A stretch of 41,758 nt of DNA from Candidatus Omnitrophota bacterium. GTDB taxonomy: Bacteria > Omnitrophota > Koll11 > Tantalellales > Tantalellaceae. Under the pieces are notes generated by a model. The model was not told where the DNA came from, ran no database searches, and was given only the letters and a program-made list of their open reading frames with translations. Shown here piece after piece: positions 34,138-41,758 of the stretch; position 1 is the first letter of the stretch, and each line of letters opens with the position of its first letter. The stretch is from positions 1 through 41,758 of the forward strand of contig JADGBB010000006.1 in NCBI GenBank assembly GCA_015231715.1, given 5' to 3'. Both the position numbers and the translations under genes were made by a program.

Positions 34138-34999
34138 TACGCATACCGGCCTTTTTCTTTACGACTTTTATTTCTTTCACAGGCAATGAAAATACGACAT
34201 TAATATGCTCACAGCTTGTACAATCCAAACATCTTATACAATCTCTTGAATTCGGTTCTTCATAAACTTTAATATCTTCCGGACATTTATTTTTACAAAT
34301 ACCGCATTTTGTACATCCATCTGATACTTCCAATTTCATAATGCTTATTTTATTAAAAAACGACCAGAATAAACCCAGCGGACACACATACCTGCAGAAC
34401 GGCCTTTTTGCCACAACAAATAAATATAAAAATCCGACAAGTAACAATATTTTGCTCCAGTACAAAACACCTACTGTACCGGGAAGAATTGTTGGATCCC
34501 CCGTAGTCGGATTGATCGGGTTCCATGCTACCCAAGGTATCCCGGCAACCATAGTCCCTACAGGACATAATTTTGAAAACCAATGTTCTGTAGTAAAATA
34601 CGGCAGCAAGATAGCGAGAATGATCAATACCGCATACGGCATATATGAAAACACTTTAGGTATTTCTATCTTCTTCGATTTTATTTTGTACATTACTTCC
34701 TGAAAAAGACCAAAAGGACAAAGCCATCCGCATGCCATACGTCCGACTAAAAGCCCTACGATCATCAGATGCCCTATGAGAAAGAACGGGAACTTACGTA
34801 TAGCCGAATAATGCTGCAGCGTCCCTATGGGACACGCAAAATTCGCCGTTGGGCACGCGTGACAATACAAAAAAGGCACACAAACACTTTTCATTGGCCC
34901 TTTATATATTTCTGAACGATAAAATACAGAAATATATAAATTAGCTATTATTAAGCCGAATGCCTGGCTCGCACGTCTTATCGGTTGTAATATATTCAT
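34130..34999 (-). CDS. NapH/NosR-type membrane polyferredoxin
   Basis: 289 residues, about four to five membrane helices with the paired motifs of the NapH/MauN/RdxA family: CHACPTANFACPIG, GRMACGWLCPFG and CRYVCPLG. The C-terminal ferredoxin has CTKCGICKNKCP and CIRCLDCTSC. The second cluster motif ends in Glu-His rather than Cys-Pro, so its fourth ligand is displaced. Such proteins pass electrons from the quinone pool to periplasmic proteins. Weak Shine-Dalgarno GGAG. Translationally overlapped with the membrane NifX protein. Confidence 0.88.
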   Translation of the reverse strand: MNILQPIRRASQAFGLIIANLYISVFYRSEIYKGPMKSVCVPFLYCHACPTANFACPIGTLQHYSAIRKFPFFLIGHLMIVGLLVGRMACGWLCPFGLFQEVMYKIKSKKIEIPKVFSYMPYAVLIILAILLPYFTTEHWFSKLCPVGTMVAGIPWVAWNPINPTTGDPTILPGTVGVLYWSKILLLVGFLYLFVVAKRPFCRYVCPLGLFWSFFNKISIMKLEVSDGCTKCGICKNKCPEDIKVYEEPNSRDCIRCLDCTSCEHINVVFSLPVKEIKVVKKKAGMRNA

Positions 35000-35062
35000 A
35001 CTTTATGACTCCAATCGAAACTCACGGTATCAATTGAATCATTCGATTCCGATACACGATAG

Positions 35063-35215
35063 TCAGAGAGTAGAAGCGTTCTGATATGTCTCAAACGGAT
35101 TTCCTAAATATATGCCTATCGCCATAAAAATAACTCCGACGATAAATACATGCCAGAAAATTTTGCTCATATCTACGCTTTCTACAAAATTATTGTTATA
35201 TAAATTAAACTTCAT
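35063..35215 (-). CDS. Small single-helix membrane protein (50 aa)
   Basis: Begins MKFNLYNNNFVESVDMSKIF, then one hydrophobic helix (WHVFIVGVIFMAIGIYLG) and a short polar end. AAGGA lies before the ATG at 35215. It sits between the MamE-like protease and the NapH-like gene on the same strand. No family recognised. Like the other small proteins of this block it is probably a real gene because of ribosome site, spacing and hydrophobic pattern. Confidence 0.6.
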   Translation of the reverse strand: MKFNLYNNNFVESVDMSKIFWHVFIVGVIFMAIGIYLGNPFETYQNASTL

Positions 35216-35226
35216 CTTTTCCTTTT

Positions 35227-35270
35227 CCGATGCCGACGGCACCGGATAATAGGCCTAAGCCGCTCAGGCC
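35227..35270 (-). other. Two tandem GC-rich hairpins at the protease gene end
   Basis: The first, at 35270-35252, is an 8-bp stem GGCCTGAG/CTTAGGCC with a 3-base loop; it contains the TGA stop of the protease. The second, at 35245-35227, is CCGgTGCC / GGCAtCGG with a 3-base loop. Neither is followed by a U-run. They may mark mRNA processing or attenuation between the protease and the 50-residue gene. Confidence 0.45.
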
Positions 35271-36172
35271 GCTAGGGAATACGGATTGTCTACAGGGCTG
35301 TACGCTACCTGTACGTATTGACCGCCAAAAGTATTTATCCCCGGCAAATTCCAGCTTTGAATAAGCTTTAATGCCCTGTTTATAGGTGTTACAAAACTTA
35401 TACCTGTAAAATTTCCGTTGGGATCATATATTGCCGTATTTATACCGATCACTTCTCCGCGTATATTAGCCAAAGGTCCCCCGCTTGAACCGGGGAACAT
35501 ATATGTTTCGGTCCTTATCATATTTTGATAATTTCTGCCGTTAATAGTAAAAGATTGATTTCTGTCACACACCATCCCTGATGTAAAAACATTGCCTGAC
35601 CCTAATGCATTACCCACAGCAAAAACAATATCTCCCGCATTCACAGTATCAGAGTTACCTATTCGCGCTATCGGAAGTACGGCTGTAGTATTAATTTTCA
35701 ATAATGCTATATCGTTATTCCAATCGGTTCTAATAACTTCAGCCGGAACACTCACAATAGCAGGCGTTCGGGCTATTACATAAAGATGTGTCGCATTTTC
35801 AATAACATGATAATTAGTAAGAACATACTGGTTTCCTACAATAATACCTGTAGCATTTATCTGCTGGGGAACACCATTCACTACTTTACCGCCGGATATA
35901 CAAACGCTGACTTTATTCAGCTCTTGAGCGATATCGTTATACGATTGCTCAATAGCCGTAAGAGCTCCCTGAAAATTAACCTGCACCGGCTTATGCACCG
36001 GCTGCGGCTGTGCTCCGGGCCAATGTTCCTGCATTTCAATTTTAAATTGTCTATTGCCCAGATTATTATTTACTATTACGGCTAAAATGATAATGATGAC
36101 TGACAAAAATCCTATCCAGCTGCCCATTATCAAATTTTTATTTGTAAATTCTTTTTTTATGTTTCTCATCAT
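35264..36172 (-). CDS. Membrane-anchored trypsin-like serine protease, HtrA/MamE-like, no PDZ
   Basis: 302 residues. Membrane anchor (about 18-35), His/Pro linker, then a trypsin-type domain with an intact triad: His122 (TNYHVIEN), Asp154 (DWNNDIALLKI) and Ser230 (PGSSGGPL). HtrA proteins normally carry C-terminal PDZ domains. Here none follows, but a separate anchored PDZ protein is encoded three genes downstream. The protease C-terminus VQVAYSPVDNPY resembles a segment of that PDZ protein's linker (QQIAYTPQG). MamE of magnetosomes is a related anchored trypsin, but the CxxCH heme motifs of MamE are absent. The start overlaps the activase stop by 4 bases. Confidence 0.85.
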   Translation of the reverse strand: MMRNIKKEFTNKNLIMGSWIGFLSVIIIILAVIVNNNLGNRQFKIEMQEHWPGAQPQPVHKPVQVNFQGALTAIEQSYNDIAQELNKVSVCISGGKVVNGVPQQINATGIIVGNQYVLTNYHVIENATHLYVIARTPAIVSVPAEVIRTDWNNDIALLKINTTAVLPIARIGNSDTVNAGDIVFAVGNALGSGNVFTSGMVCDRNQSFTINGRNYQNMIRTETYMFPGSSGGPLANIRGEVIGINTAIYDPNGNFTGISFVTPINRALKLIQSWNLPGINTFGGQYVQVAYSPVDNPYSLAA

Positions 36173-36987
36173 TTTACTTCACAATATTTTGTTGTTAATT
36201 TATTTGATCTATTTCTGTCTTCTTTTGCGGCAATCAGTGCGGCTCCCATGGCTCCTGTGAACTTTGGATCTGATGCCACAATAATGCTGCACTTCAAAGC
36301 TATTGAAAGCGCCTCTTTCATTCCCGGGACCAATGCGGCTCCTCCTGTAAAAATAATATCATCCTCAACTTTCCCTCCGGACATTGATGCTATACGCTTA
36401 GCGATCGAAGCCTGTACTCCGGAGGCAATATTTTCAGGAGTTTCTCCCGAAGCGAGAAGACTTATTATTTCAGTTTCAGCGAAAACAACACACATGCTGC
36501 TGATAACAGAGGGCTTATTAGCCTTAGCAGCGATCTTGCCTAGATCACTTAACTTTATTTCAAGCTTATCGGAAACTACTTCAAGAAATCGCCCTGTTCC
36601 TGCGGCACATCTATCATTCATCGAAAAATCACGTACACTACCTGACTCGCTCAATCGTATCAATTTATTATCTTGTCCGCCGATATCTATTATTGTCCTT
36701 GCATTAGGATGCTGATGTTTTACTCCCGTTGCATGACAGGTAATTTCTGTAACTGTTGTATTAGCCCAATCAAGAGCGTTCCTCCCATAACCCGTAGCAA
36801 TTACTTTTGCGACATCGGAAGGATTTATCCCGTTTATTTTAAGCATTTTTTCATAAAGCCCTTTAGCCAAAGAAACCTGCTCCACGCCCTGATCTACAAG
36901 GCTTCTAGCTATTACACTCATATCATCGCCGTCGATCATTACGATCTTTATCGTCCTGCTCCCGGCATCTATCCCGACATAAACCAT
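36169..36987 (-). CDS. 2-hydroxyacyl-CoA dehydratase activase-type ATPase (HgdC/BadFG family)
   Basis: 272 residues of the ASKHA ATPase fold: GIDAGSRTIK (phosphate loop), DIGGQDNK, and GGAALVPGMKEA. Cys in DRCAAGTGRF and SSMCVVFAE bridge one [4Fe-4S] between two subunits. Uses ATP hydrolysis to inject a low-potential electron into a double-cubane or dehydratase partner. The likely partners are the three HgdB-like proteins at 38276-41721, separated from it by selD. Its stop is coupled to the start of the MamE-like protease. Confidence 0.93.
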   Translation of the reverse strand: MVYVGIDAGSRTIKIVMIDGDDMSVIARSLVDQGVEQVSLAKGLYEKMLKINGINPSDVAKVIATGYGRNALDWANTTVTEITCHATGVKHQHPNARTIIDIGGQDNKLIRLSESGSVRDFSMNDRCAAGTGRFLEVVSDKLEIKLSDLGKIAAKANKPSVISSMCVVFAETEIISLLASGETPENIASGVQASIAKRIASMSGGKVEDDIIFTGGAALVPGMKEALSIALKCSIIVASDPKFTGAMGAALIAAKEDRNRSNKLTTKYCEVK

Positions 36988-36993
36988 TTATAT

Positions 36994-37080
36994 TTATTCC
37001 TTATTTTTTCTAGCAATTACACCGACTAAAGCCACGCCGACAACTACACCTACTACAACCAGCAATCCGCAAATTTCCAT
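36994..37080 (-). CDS. 28-residue membrane micro-protein
   Basis: Starts MEICGLLVVVGVVVGVAL and ends ARKNKE: one Val/Gly-rich helix with a basic tail. Strong Shine-Dalgarno AGGGGG lies 5 bases before the ATG at 37080. It fills the space between selD and the activase exactly, 6 bases before the activase ATG. No family recognised. Short length makes it uncertain. Confidence 0.5.
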   Translation of the reverse strand: MEICGLLVVVGVVVGVALVGVIARKNKE

Positions 37081-37088
37081 AATACCCC

Positions 37089-38273
37089 CTAAATAAGTTT
37101 TATTTCTCCGCAAGATTCATTGACTATTTCACCAATAGTTACCGGAACTATTCCCCTTAATTTAAGTTCCAATAAAAGTTTCTCATGCTTATCCATAGGT
37201 ACAGATATTAAAAGCCCGCCGGAAGTTTCCGCATTAAATCCCAAAAGAGCATATTCTTCAGGAACATCATCACCAATAGTAATATCAGAACCAACGAATT
37301 CTTTATTCCGCTCTATAGCCCCGGGGATAACGTCCTCTTTTAATAAATCTAATACCCCTTGAAATACCGGCAATGATCTTGCTTCTATGCTAGCTGTAAC
37401 TCCTGCTTTACGGATCATCCGTATAAGATGCCCAAAAAGTCCAAATCCGGTGATATCAGTTGCCGCTGAAACACCAGATTTATTCATTGCTTCCGAGGCC
37501 GATCTATTTAAAGTCATCATTGACAATTTAGCTTCATTTAATCCTGTCTCGTTTATTTTCCCTATTTGTTTAGCAAAATTCAAAACACCCACACCTAAAG
37601 ATTTTGTCAATACAAGTTTATCTCCGACCTTAGCGTCCGACAGAGCTACAACCCTTGATCCATCTATAGTTCCCGTGATGCTGAAACCTAATTTTATCTC
37701 ATTGTCCTTAATGCTATGTCCGCCTATAAGTGTGCACTCAGCTTCGGCCAATATTTCCATTGCGCCTTTCATCATCAAGAACATTACTTCAGGATCCATT
37801 GTGTCGGAAGGGAAAGCCAATATACTTAAAGCAGTACGCGGTACTCCGCCCATAGCATAAATATCCGACAAACAATTCACCGCACATATTTTCCCAAATT
37901 CAAAAGGATCGTCTACACATGGTGTAAATACATCTACTGTCTGCACTAATGTTGTCGAGTCATTGATCCTGTAAATGCCGGCATCGTCACCTTCCGATAT
38001 TCCAGAGATCACATTGGCATCTTTAGGATATATTAATCTATTCAAAAATCTATCAAGGTCCCCCGCGGGTATTTTTGAGGCACAACCTGCATTGTGAACA
38101 AGTTCAGTCAGCTTAACCTTTGAGGCATCTTTAGTCTTACGTTTTTCCCCGGCACAAAGACAAACCCCTTCGTCTTTAAAAATATCACAAGGGCATGGTT
38201 CTTTAGGATCACATACACAATGACCTAATTTCATTGACCTCTGCATTATCCTGATCCTTTTTTCATTCCCCAT
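37089..38273 (-). CDS. selD: Selenide, water dikinase with Cys-rich N-terminal extension
   Basis: Makes selenophosphate from selenide and ATP. The catalytic pair is Cys64 and Lys67 (HNAGCASK), a Cys rather than Sec form. Further motifs are DDAGIYRI, TLVQTVDVFTP and TDITGFGLFGHL. About 45 residues precede the usual start, holding CVCDPKEPCPC and CLCAG. This six-Cys segment is not part of ordinary SelD and may bind a metal or an Fe-S cluster, or hold selenium. An alternative ATG at 38234 (MKLGHCVC, preceded by GAGGT) keeps the Cys segment. Located between the HgdB-like genes and the activase. Confidence 0.94.
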   Translation of the reverse strand: MGNEKRIRIMQRSMKLGHCVCDPKEPCPCDIFKDEGVCLCAGEKRKTKDASKVKLTELVHNAGCASKIPAGDLDRFLNRLIYPKDANVISGISEGDDAGIYRINDSTTLVQTVDVFTPCVDDPFEFGKICAVNCLSDIYAMGGVPRTALSILAFPSDTMDPEVMFLMMKGAMEILAEAECTLIGGHSIKDNEIKLGFSITGTIDGSRVVALSDAKVGDKLVLTKSLGVGVLNFAKQIGKINETGLNEAKLSMMTLNRSASEAMNKSGVSAATDITGFGLFGHLIRMIRKAGVTASIEARSLPVFQGVLDLLKEDVIPGAIERNKEFVGSDITIGDDVPEEYALLGFNAETSGGLLISVPMDKHEKLLLELKLRGIVPVTIGEIVNESCGEIKLI

Positions 38274-38275
38274 TC

Positions 38276-39652
38276 TTATCTATTTCCCTTAACTGTTTCG
38301 ACAAGTGTTGTTATTCTTGTTTTTATCTGCTGATGAAAAGAATCACTTATCGGCGATACTTCAATTTCGATCACAGGTATATTCAATTCTAAAGAGATCA
38401 TATCTTTAATAATAGACCCTTCTAATGCGCAATGGCTTGCTCCGGGTATTCTGGAAATAATTACAGCTTCTGAATTATAAAGTTTAATATCACGGCATAT
38501 TCTTTTGGCGCGATCATTTGCGGAACAAGCCATAGGGTCTGCCAATGCTGTCCGCGCAAGAGCATCTAAAGGATTTACGTCAGTAGGAATAAGATCCAAA
38601 GCATGCGTAAAAAGATTTTCAGTCCCGCATATCCTTCCCCCGCATTCTTCCAGAATATTCATAACTCTTAAGTCAGCCACAGGATTGACCCAGAATATTT
38701 TGACAGCTTCCTTGCCGAAAAAGCCTACTCCTCTATTTACCCTTTCTCGAACAACTTTCAGTAAACCATTTAATACATTTTTTACTTCATCTCTATCGGA
38801 ACAATAATGTAATGCCATCATTTCAGCCACTAAAAGTTCCAATGCAGGAAGCGGACATACTTCTGATATAAAAGTCAAATTCCTTAGATCATTAAGCTGA
38901 GTGCGTATTTCGTTAGCTTTATCAATTCCCGCTTTTAGCATGCTATCGGTTAATTCCTCTCCCATAAGGCTAGAAAAAAGATCTATTATTCTCAATAATT
39001 CTTTTTTTATAAATTCAACTTGAACTTCGGGAGCAATTACTCCGCCGGGCAAAGCGACAGTCTTTTCATCAGGCATCGGATCTCTTCTATGCAGCATTTC
39101 CCACCAAAACACGCTCTGCCCCATACCTTCTATTCTTTGTGCTATTGACGAAAAATCATCACAAGTCGCACCGACACTGCAAACCAAAACATCAGGTAAA
39201 GGAAAATGTTCTTCATTATCAAAAGCCCCGATCATAGCGCGTACCGGACAAAATGATTCGTCAATACCGTATTTGTCAGCTATCTCCAGCAGTCCTTCTT
39301 TTAATTCCATAACACAAGGTATCCACCACGCGCCGTCCGGATAGAATGCGCAAATATTCGGAAATGAATAAGCAATTACAGGAATAGTACCCAGATCCTT
39401 CATGGCTCCTACAATTATTTTCCCGTCTTCTCTGGCTTTATCCAATCGTTCGTTTTCGCTCAGCAGAAAATTCCATAGATCATGCGCCTCATTTGAATTA
39501 TCGAATTTAAGATTCAATAACCTCTCATCGCCGTTTTCAATATGGCTGCAAAGACTAGAACTGTACCATGGCTTGGCATACCCTTTACTCGTAGCCAGAT
39601 CATAGCTTTCATCCAACTTTTCAAATGTAATTTGCGATAGACTCTCTATCAT
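38276..39652 (-). CDS. 2-hydroxyacyl-CoA dehydratase family (HgdB/double-cubane) protein 1
   Basis: 458 residues. Family pattern includes SFPNICAFYPDGAWWIPC, ESFCPVRAMIGAF, DVLVCSVGATCDDF and, near the end, ISRIPGASHCALEGSIIKD. Cysteines in these motifs hold a [4Fe-4S] or double-cubane cluster. Such proteins perform ATP-driven reductions or dehydrations after activation by an HgdC-type ATPase. Substrate unknown. The ATG overlaps the next gene by 32 bases and the stop is 2 bases before selD. Confidence 0.85.
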   Translation of the reverse strand: MIESLSQITFEKLDESYDLATSKGYAKPWYSSSLCSHIENGDERLLNLKFDNSNEAHDLWNFLLSENERLDKAREDGKIIVGAMKDLGTIPVIAYSFPNICAFYPDGAWWIPCVMELKEGLLEIADKYGIDESFCPVRAMIGAFDNEEHFPLPDVLVCSVGATCDDFSSIAQRIEGMGQSVFWWEMLHRRDPMPDEKTVALPGGVIAPEVQVEFIKKELLRIIDLFSSLMGEELTDSMLKAGIDKANEIRTQLNDLRNLTFISEVCPLPALELLVAEMMALHYCSDRDEVKNVLNGLLKVVRERVNRGVGFFGKEAVKIFWVNPVADLRVMNILEECGGRICGTENLFTHALDLIPTDVNPLDALARTALADPMACSANDRAKRICRDIKLYNSEAVIISRIPGASHCALEGSIIKDMISLELNIPVIEIEVSPISDSFHQQIKTRITTLVETVKGNR

Positions 39653-40574
39653 TCAACATCTCCATAAAAGCCTGAACATTTGTTTTAGTTCTTCGGCTCA
39701 GTTTTTTCCCGTCCAGCTCAATATCTAAAAATGGTAGGCCTGCTATCTCTTTCAGCCTTAAAGATTCTGCATGCCATTTATCACAAAACAAGTATCTTAC
39801 TAGAACAACTGCCTTAATATTGTTTTCAATTATTTTTTCTCTAACCCAGTCAAACAGCCTATTATTGGGCCTTTTGAACACATCCGGTATTTCTTCAAAA
39901 TATATTTTAGTCAATAATTCTGCCGAATTGAGATAACTTTCATATATGTCGCTTTCTAAAGGTAGAACTCTTTCCCCCTCATAGGTACCGTCTAAAACAA
40001 CCGTACCTCCCATCTCTTCTATCAAGTCAATTATTTCATGATCATTATCGCTAAAATGTCCGCCCAATAAAGCAACCGGAATAGTATCAGCTAAAAAATA
40101 TTTGTTTTTTTCATTTAGTAAATTTTTCCTTGTTTTCCTTTCTCTGCGCATAAATGAATCAATTACTTTTTCATCTTTTTTAATCCCTCCCAACGAAATT
40201 AAAAAACTACTAAGTCTTTTTAATTCATCAGAATAAACTCTGAGGACGTTTTTATTCTGCCAGGACGACGGAATATTCATCAAAAAACACGGTTTATCCG
40301 AACGCATGTCGATGAAATCTTTTGCGCGTCTCATCTGATCACAGGTCGTAGTCAAAACAATTGCTCTGACATCAGGATTTTGTGCAGCACTATTTACAAA
40401 ATCGCTCATATAGGGACATACCCCTGAGTCTACATTTATCGGCATATTATCATGCTCATGATCCATTATCCCGCGGCAAGCCTCGAACCCGTGCGCAGTG
40501 ATCCATTCAGCCGGAATAAAGGGACTGTCATACGCTATTTTTTTTGCGGGAATATTTAATGCTCTATTTTCCAT
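39621..40574 (-). CDS. 2-hydroxyacyl-CoA dehydratase family (HgdB/double-cubane) protein 2
   Basis: 317 residues. Short N-terminal part with GFEACRG, then DSGVCPYMSDF, LTTTCDQMRRAKDF and DKPCFLMNIP, the cluster-ligand pattern of HgdB-type proteins. Near the C-terminus VLVRYLFCDKWHAES carries another conserved Cys. It is the smallest of the three paralogues. Four bases separate it from protein 3, so the three are one transcript and probably one complex. Confidence 0.85.
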   Translation of the reverse strand: MENRALNIPAKKIAYDSPFIPAEWITAHGFEACRGIMDHEHDNMPINVDSGVCPYMSDFVNSAAQNPDVRAIVLTTTCDQMRRAKDFIDMRSDKPCFLMNIPSSWQNKNVLRVYSDELKRLSSFLISLGGIKKDEKVIDSFMRRERKTRKNLLNEKNKYFLADTIPVALLGGHFSDNDHEIIDLIEEMGGTVVLDGTYEGERVLPLESDIYESYLNSAELLTKIYFEEIPDVFKRPNNRLFDWVREKIIENNIKAVVLVRYLFCDKWHAESLRLKEIAGLPFLDIELDGKKLSRRTKTNVQAFMEMLNDRESIANYI

Positions 40575-40578
40575 AACA

Positions 40579-41721
40579 TTATTTTTTATTGTTTACTGTT
40601 TCAACTAAAGCCTGTATTCTCATTGCAAGCCTCTCCGTATCACTTGGCGAATAATCTGTTTCTATTCGAAGATACGGCAGATCCAACTCTTCTTCAGTCA
40701 TTTTTTTTACTAATGCCGATTCAATATCATAAGTTATGCAAGTCTGCCAAACGAGCTCTATAACGCATTCGGCGCGATATTCATTTGCTAGTTCTTTTAA
40801 TCTTTTCATCCTGTCATTATTTTTTGTCATAACTGAACACGGCAGATGAAAATACTTTTCGGCTAAAGCCATAATTGGATCATTGTCACTTTCATTTACA
40901 TCTTCATCTAACGGCTTAAGCCCGGTACAGTTTTCTTGAGCGACAACTATAGCTCCGCCAGCTTCAATTATATCCATTACTCTTTCGGCACCATGCGGTA
41001 AAGGCACGCCGGTTAGCAACACTCTCACCTTATCAGATAATTCTTTTCGATCTTCTTGGGACTTAAACACTTTATATATATTTTCATATTGCGCAAGGTC
41101 TTCCGGTATCCCTGAGATCAAGCTTTTCAATTCTAGTAATTCTCGGCCTTTTATCGAAGGAATTTCAGATTTCATTAGTTCAGCCAATGCCCTTTTCAAT
41201 TTTCTTTCTTTGTTCATTACTGCGATAGCTTTTTTGATCTTTTCGTTTGTGATTTTGACATTAAATGTTTTTTCTAAAAAAGTTCTTAATTTTTTCAGCT
41301 CTTTCACCCAATGATCGAAAGCATCAGCATCCCTTGATTTTTGAGGAAGTTCCAGAACATACATAGGATGTCTAAGACTTAAAAGTTCATACATTTTCTT
41401 CTTTCCGTCACATGTAGTTTCCGCAACTAATAGATCCGCCATTTCAAGAAAAGGGTTTGATTTTTCAATGCTATAACCATAAGTTGATTTAATTATCGGA
41501 CATAAATTAGCCGGAAGTTCTTTCTCTGCCGGAGCTATCATTTCAAGCGAACCTCCGCACAAACATACCGGCACACATCCAGCGGCCATCAATAACTCTC
41601 GCGGCGTATATTCACACATTATCCCGACTATTTTTTTCCCCGCCTTCTTCTCTGAAACAGCATATTCATAGGCATTACCAACGGATCTCTTGAAATAATC
41701 CAAATGACTATCTTTATCCAT
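40579..41721 (-). CDS. 2-hydroxyacyl-CoA dehydratase family (double-cubane protein type) 3
   Basis: 380 residues from the ATG at 41721. KKIVGIMCEYTPRELLMAAG, PVCLCGGS, LPANLCPIIKSTYGY and VAETTCDGKKKMYELL are typical of double-cubane cluster proteins. Further Cys lie in AQENCTG and WQTCITYDIES. The frame remains open to the window edge (ending QCCGKWADNKK before the Met) and no strong Shine-Dalgarno precedes this ATG, so the true start may lie outside. It is the first visible gene of the long minus-strand block. Confidence 0.85.
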   Translation of the reverse strand: MDKDSHLDYFKRSVGNAYEYAVSEKKAGKKIVGIMCEYTPRELLMAAGCVPVCLCGGSLEMIAPAEKELPANLCPIIKSTYGYSIEKSNPFLEMADLLVAETTCDGKKKMYELLSLRHPMYVLELPQKSRDADAFDHWVKELKKLRTFLEKTFNVKITNEKIKKAIAVMNKERKLKRALAELMKSEIPSIKGRELLELKSLISGIPEDLAQYENIYKVFKSQEDRKELSDKVRVLLTGVPLPHGAERVMDIIEAGGAIVVAQENCTGLKPLDEDVNESDNDPIMALAEKYFHLPCSVMTKNNDRMKRLKELANEYRAECVIELVWQTCITYDIESALVKKMTEEELDLPYLRIETDYSPSDTERLAMRIQALVETVNNKK

Positions 41722-41758
41722 TTTTTTATTATCCGCCCATTTACCGCAACACTGCCCC

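Noticed and set aside
35264..35266. TGA at the end of the MamE-like protease as a possible Sec codon
   Set aside because: Read-through gives only two codons before TAG and the protease domain is already complete, so it is an ordinary stop.
9061..36172. Calling the window a magnetosome gene cluster
   Set aside because: The MamE-, MamN- and MamC-like proteins belong to wide families, CxxCH magnetochrome motifs are absent, and mamA, B, M, K, Q and I are not present.
41722..41758. Separate short gene at the right edge
   Set aside because: The frame is continuous with the HgdB-like protein, so it is either leader or the true N-terminus of that gene; too little sequence to decide.

Overview
The window is AT-rich bacterial chromosome from what looks like a Gram-negative anaerobe. 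The signs are a lipoprotein ApbE, periplasmic sensor and protease domains, the siroheme-dependent (Ahb) heme pathway, double-cubane type reductases, selenocysteine machinery and many ferredoxin-type proteins. I cannot fix the phylum from sequence reading. The gene mix would suit a candidate phylum such as Omnitrophota, or a Nitrospirota or Desulfobacterota relative. No rRNA, CRISPR array, insertion sequence or prophage is visible, and no gene-free stretch exceeds 300 bases.

Region 1 (1-7693, + strand) is a compact heme operon. It runs hemL (5' end outside the window), hemC, a cobA-hemD fusion, ahbC, hemB, ahbD, an ahbA-ahbB fusion and a precorrin-2 dehydrogenase/ferrochelatase-like gene. Together these encode the route from glutamate-1-semialdehyde to heme b through siroheme, apart from steps before hemL. 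A short palindromic repeat lies in frame in the linker of the AhbA-AhbB fusion, and a fuller copy lies near selC.

Region 2 (7683-17742) mixes sensing and metal or redox genes. It holds an Hpt protein, a CheY-like receiver, an H-NOX heme/NO sensor, apbE-feoB behind a Fur box, an HTH protein with two exactly 61-residue Cys-rich repeats, and a MamC-like membrane protein. It also holds a peroxiredoxin remnant, a ferritin-VIT1 iron transporter, an aquaporin, an ArsB/NhaD (MamN-like) permease and a DUF89 protein. Region 3 (17752-26110, - strand) holds two NifX-like proteins, two ferredoxin-bearing MinD ATPases, a metallo-beta-lactamase fold protein, Fur with two Fur boxes, and a 1517-residue hybrid sensor kinase.

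Region 4 (26246-41721, all - strand) looks like one long accessory block. Reading with transcription from the right, it has three HgdB-type double-cubane proteins, SelD with a Cys-rich N-terminus, a 28-residue peptide and an HgdC-type activase. Then come a MamE-like periplasmic trypsin, a 50-residue membrane protein, a NapH-like polyferredoxin, a membrane-anchored NifX domain and a membrane-anchored PDZ protein. After these are tRNA-Sec (selC), selA, selB, a membrane-anchored CxxC protein, two small membrane proteins and a FezB-like P-type ATPase.

The three strongest signals are all in region 4. The PDZ protein is interrupted by an in-frame TGA beside selC-selA-selB, with a bacterial-SECIS-like hairpin at the right distance, so it may be a new selenoprotein. 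The selA reading frame starts inside the tRNA-Sec gene, using the acceptor stem GGAGGT as its Shine-Dalgarno. The P-type ATPase has RRSR where the metal-binding CxxC should be and no CPC motif, which recalls the FezB ATPases of ferrosome (iron-storage organelle) loci. The common theme of the window is iron and heme with low-potential redox chemistry and selenium.
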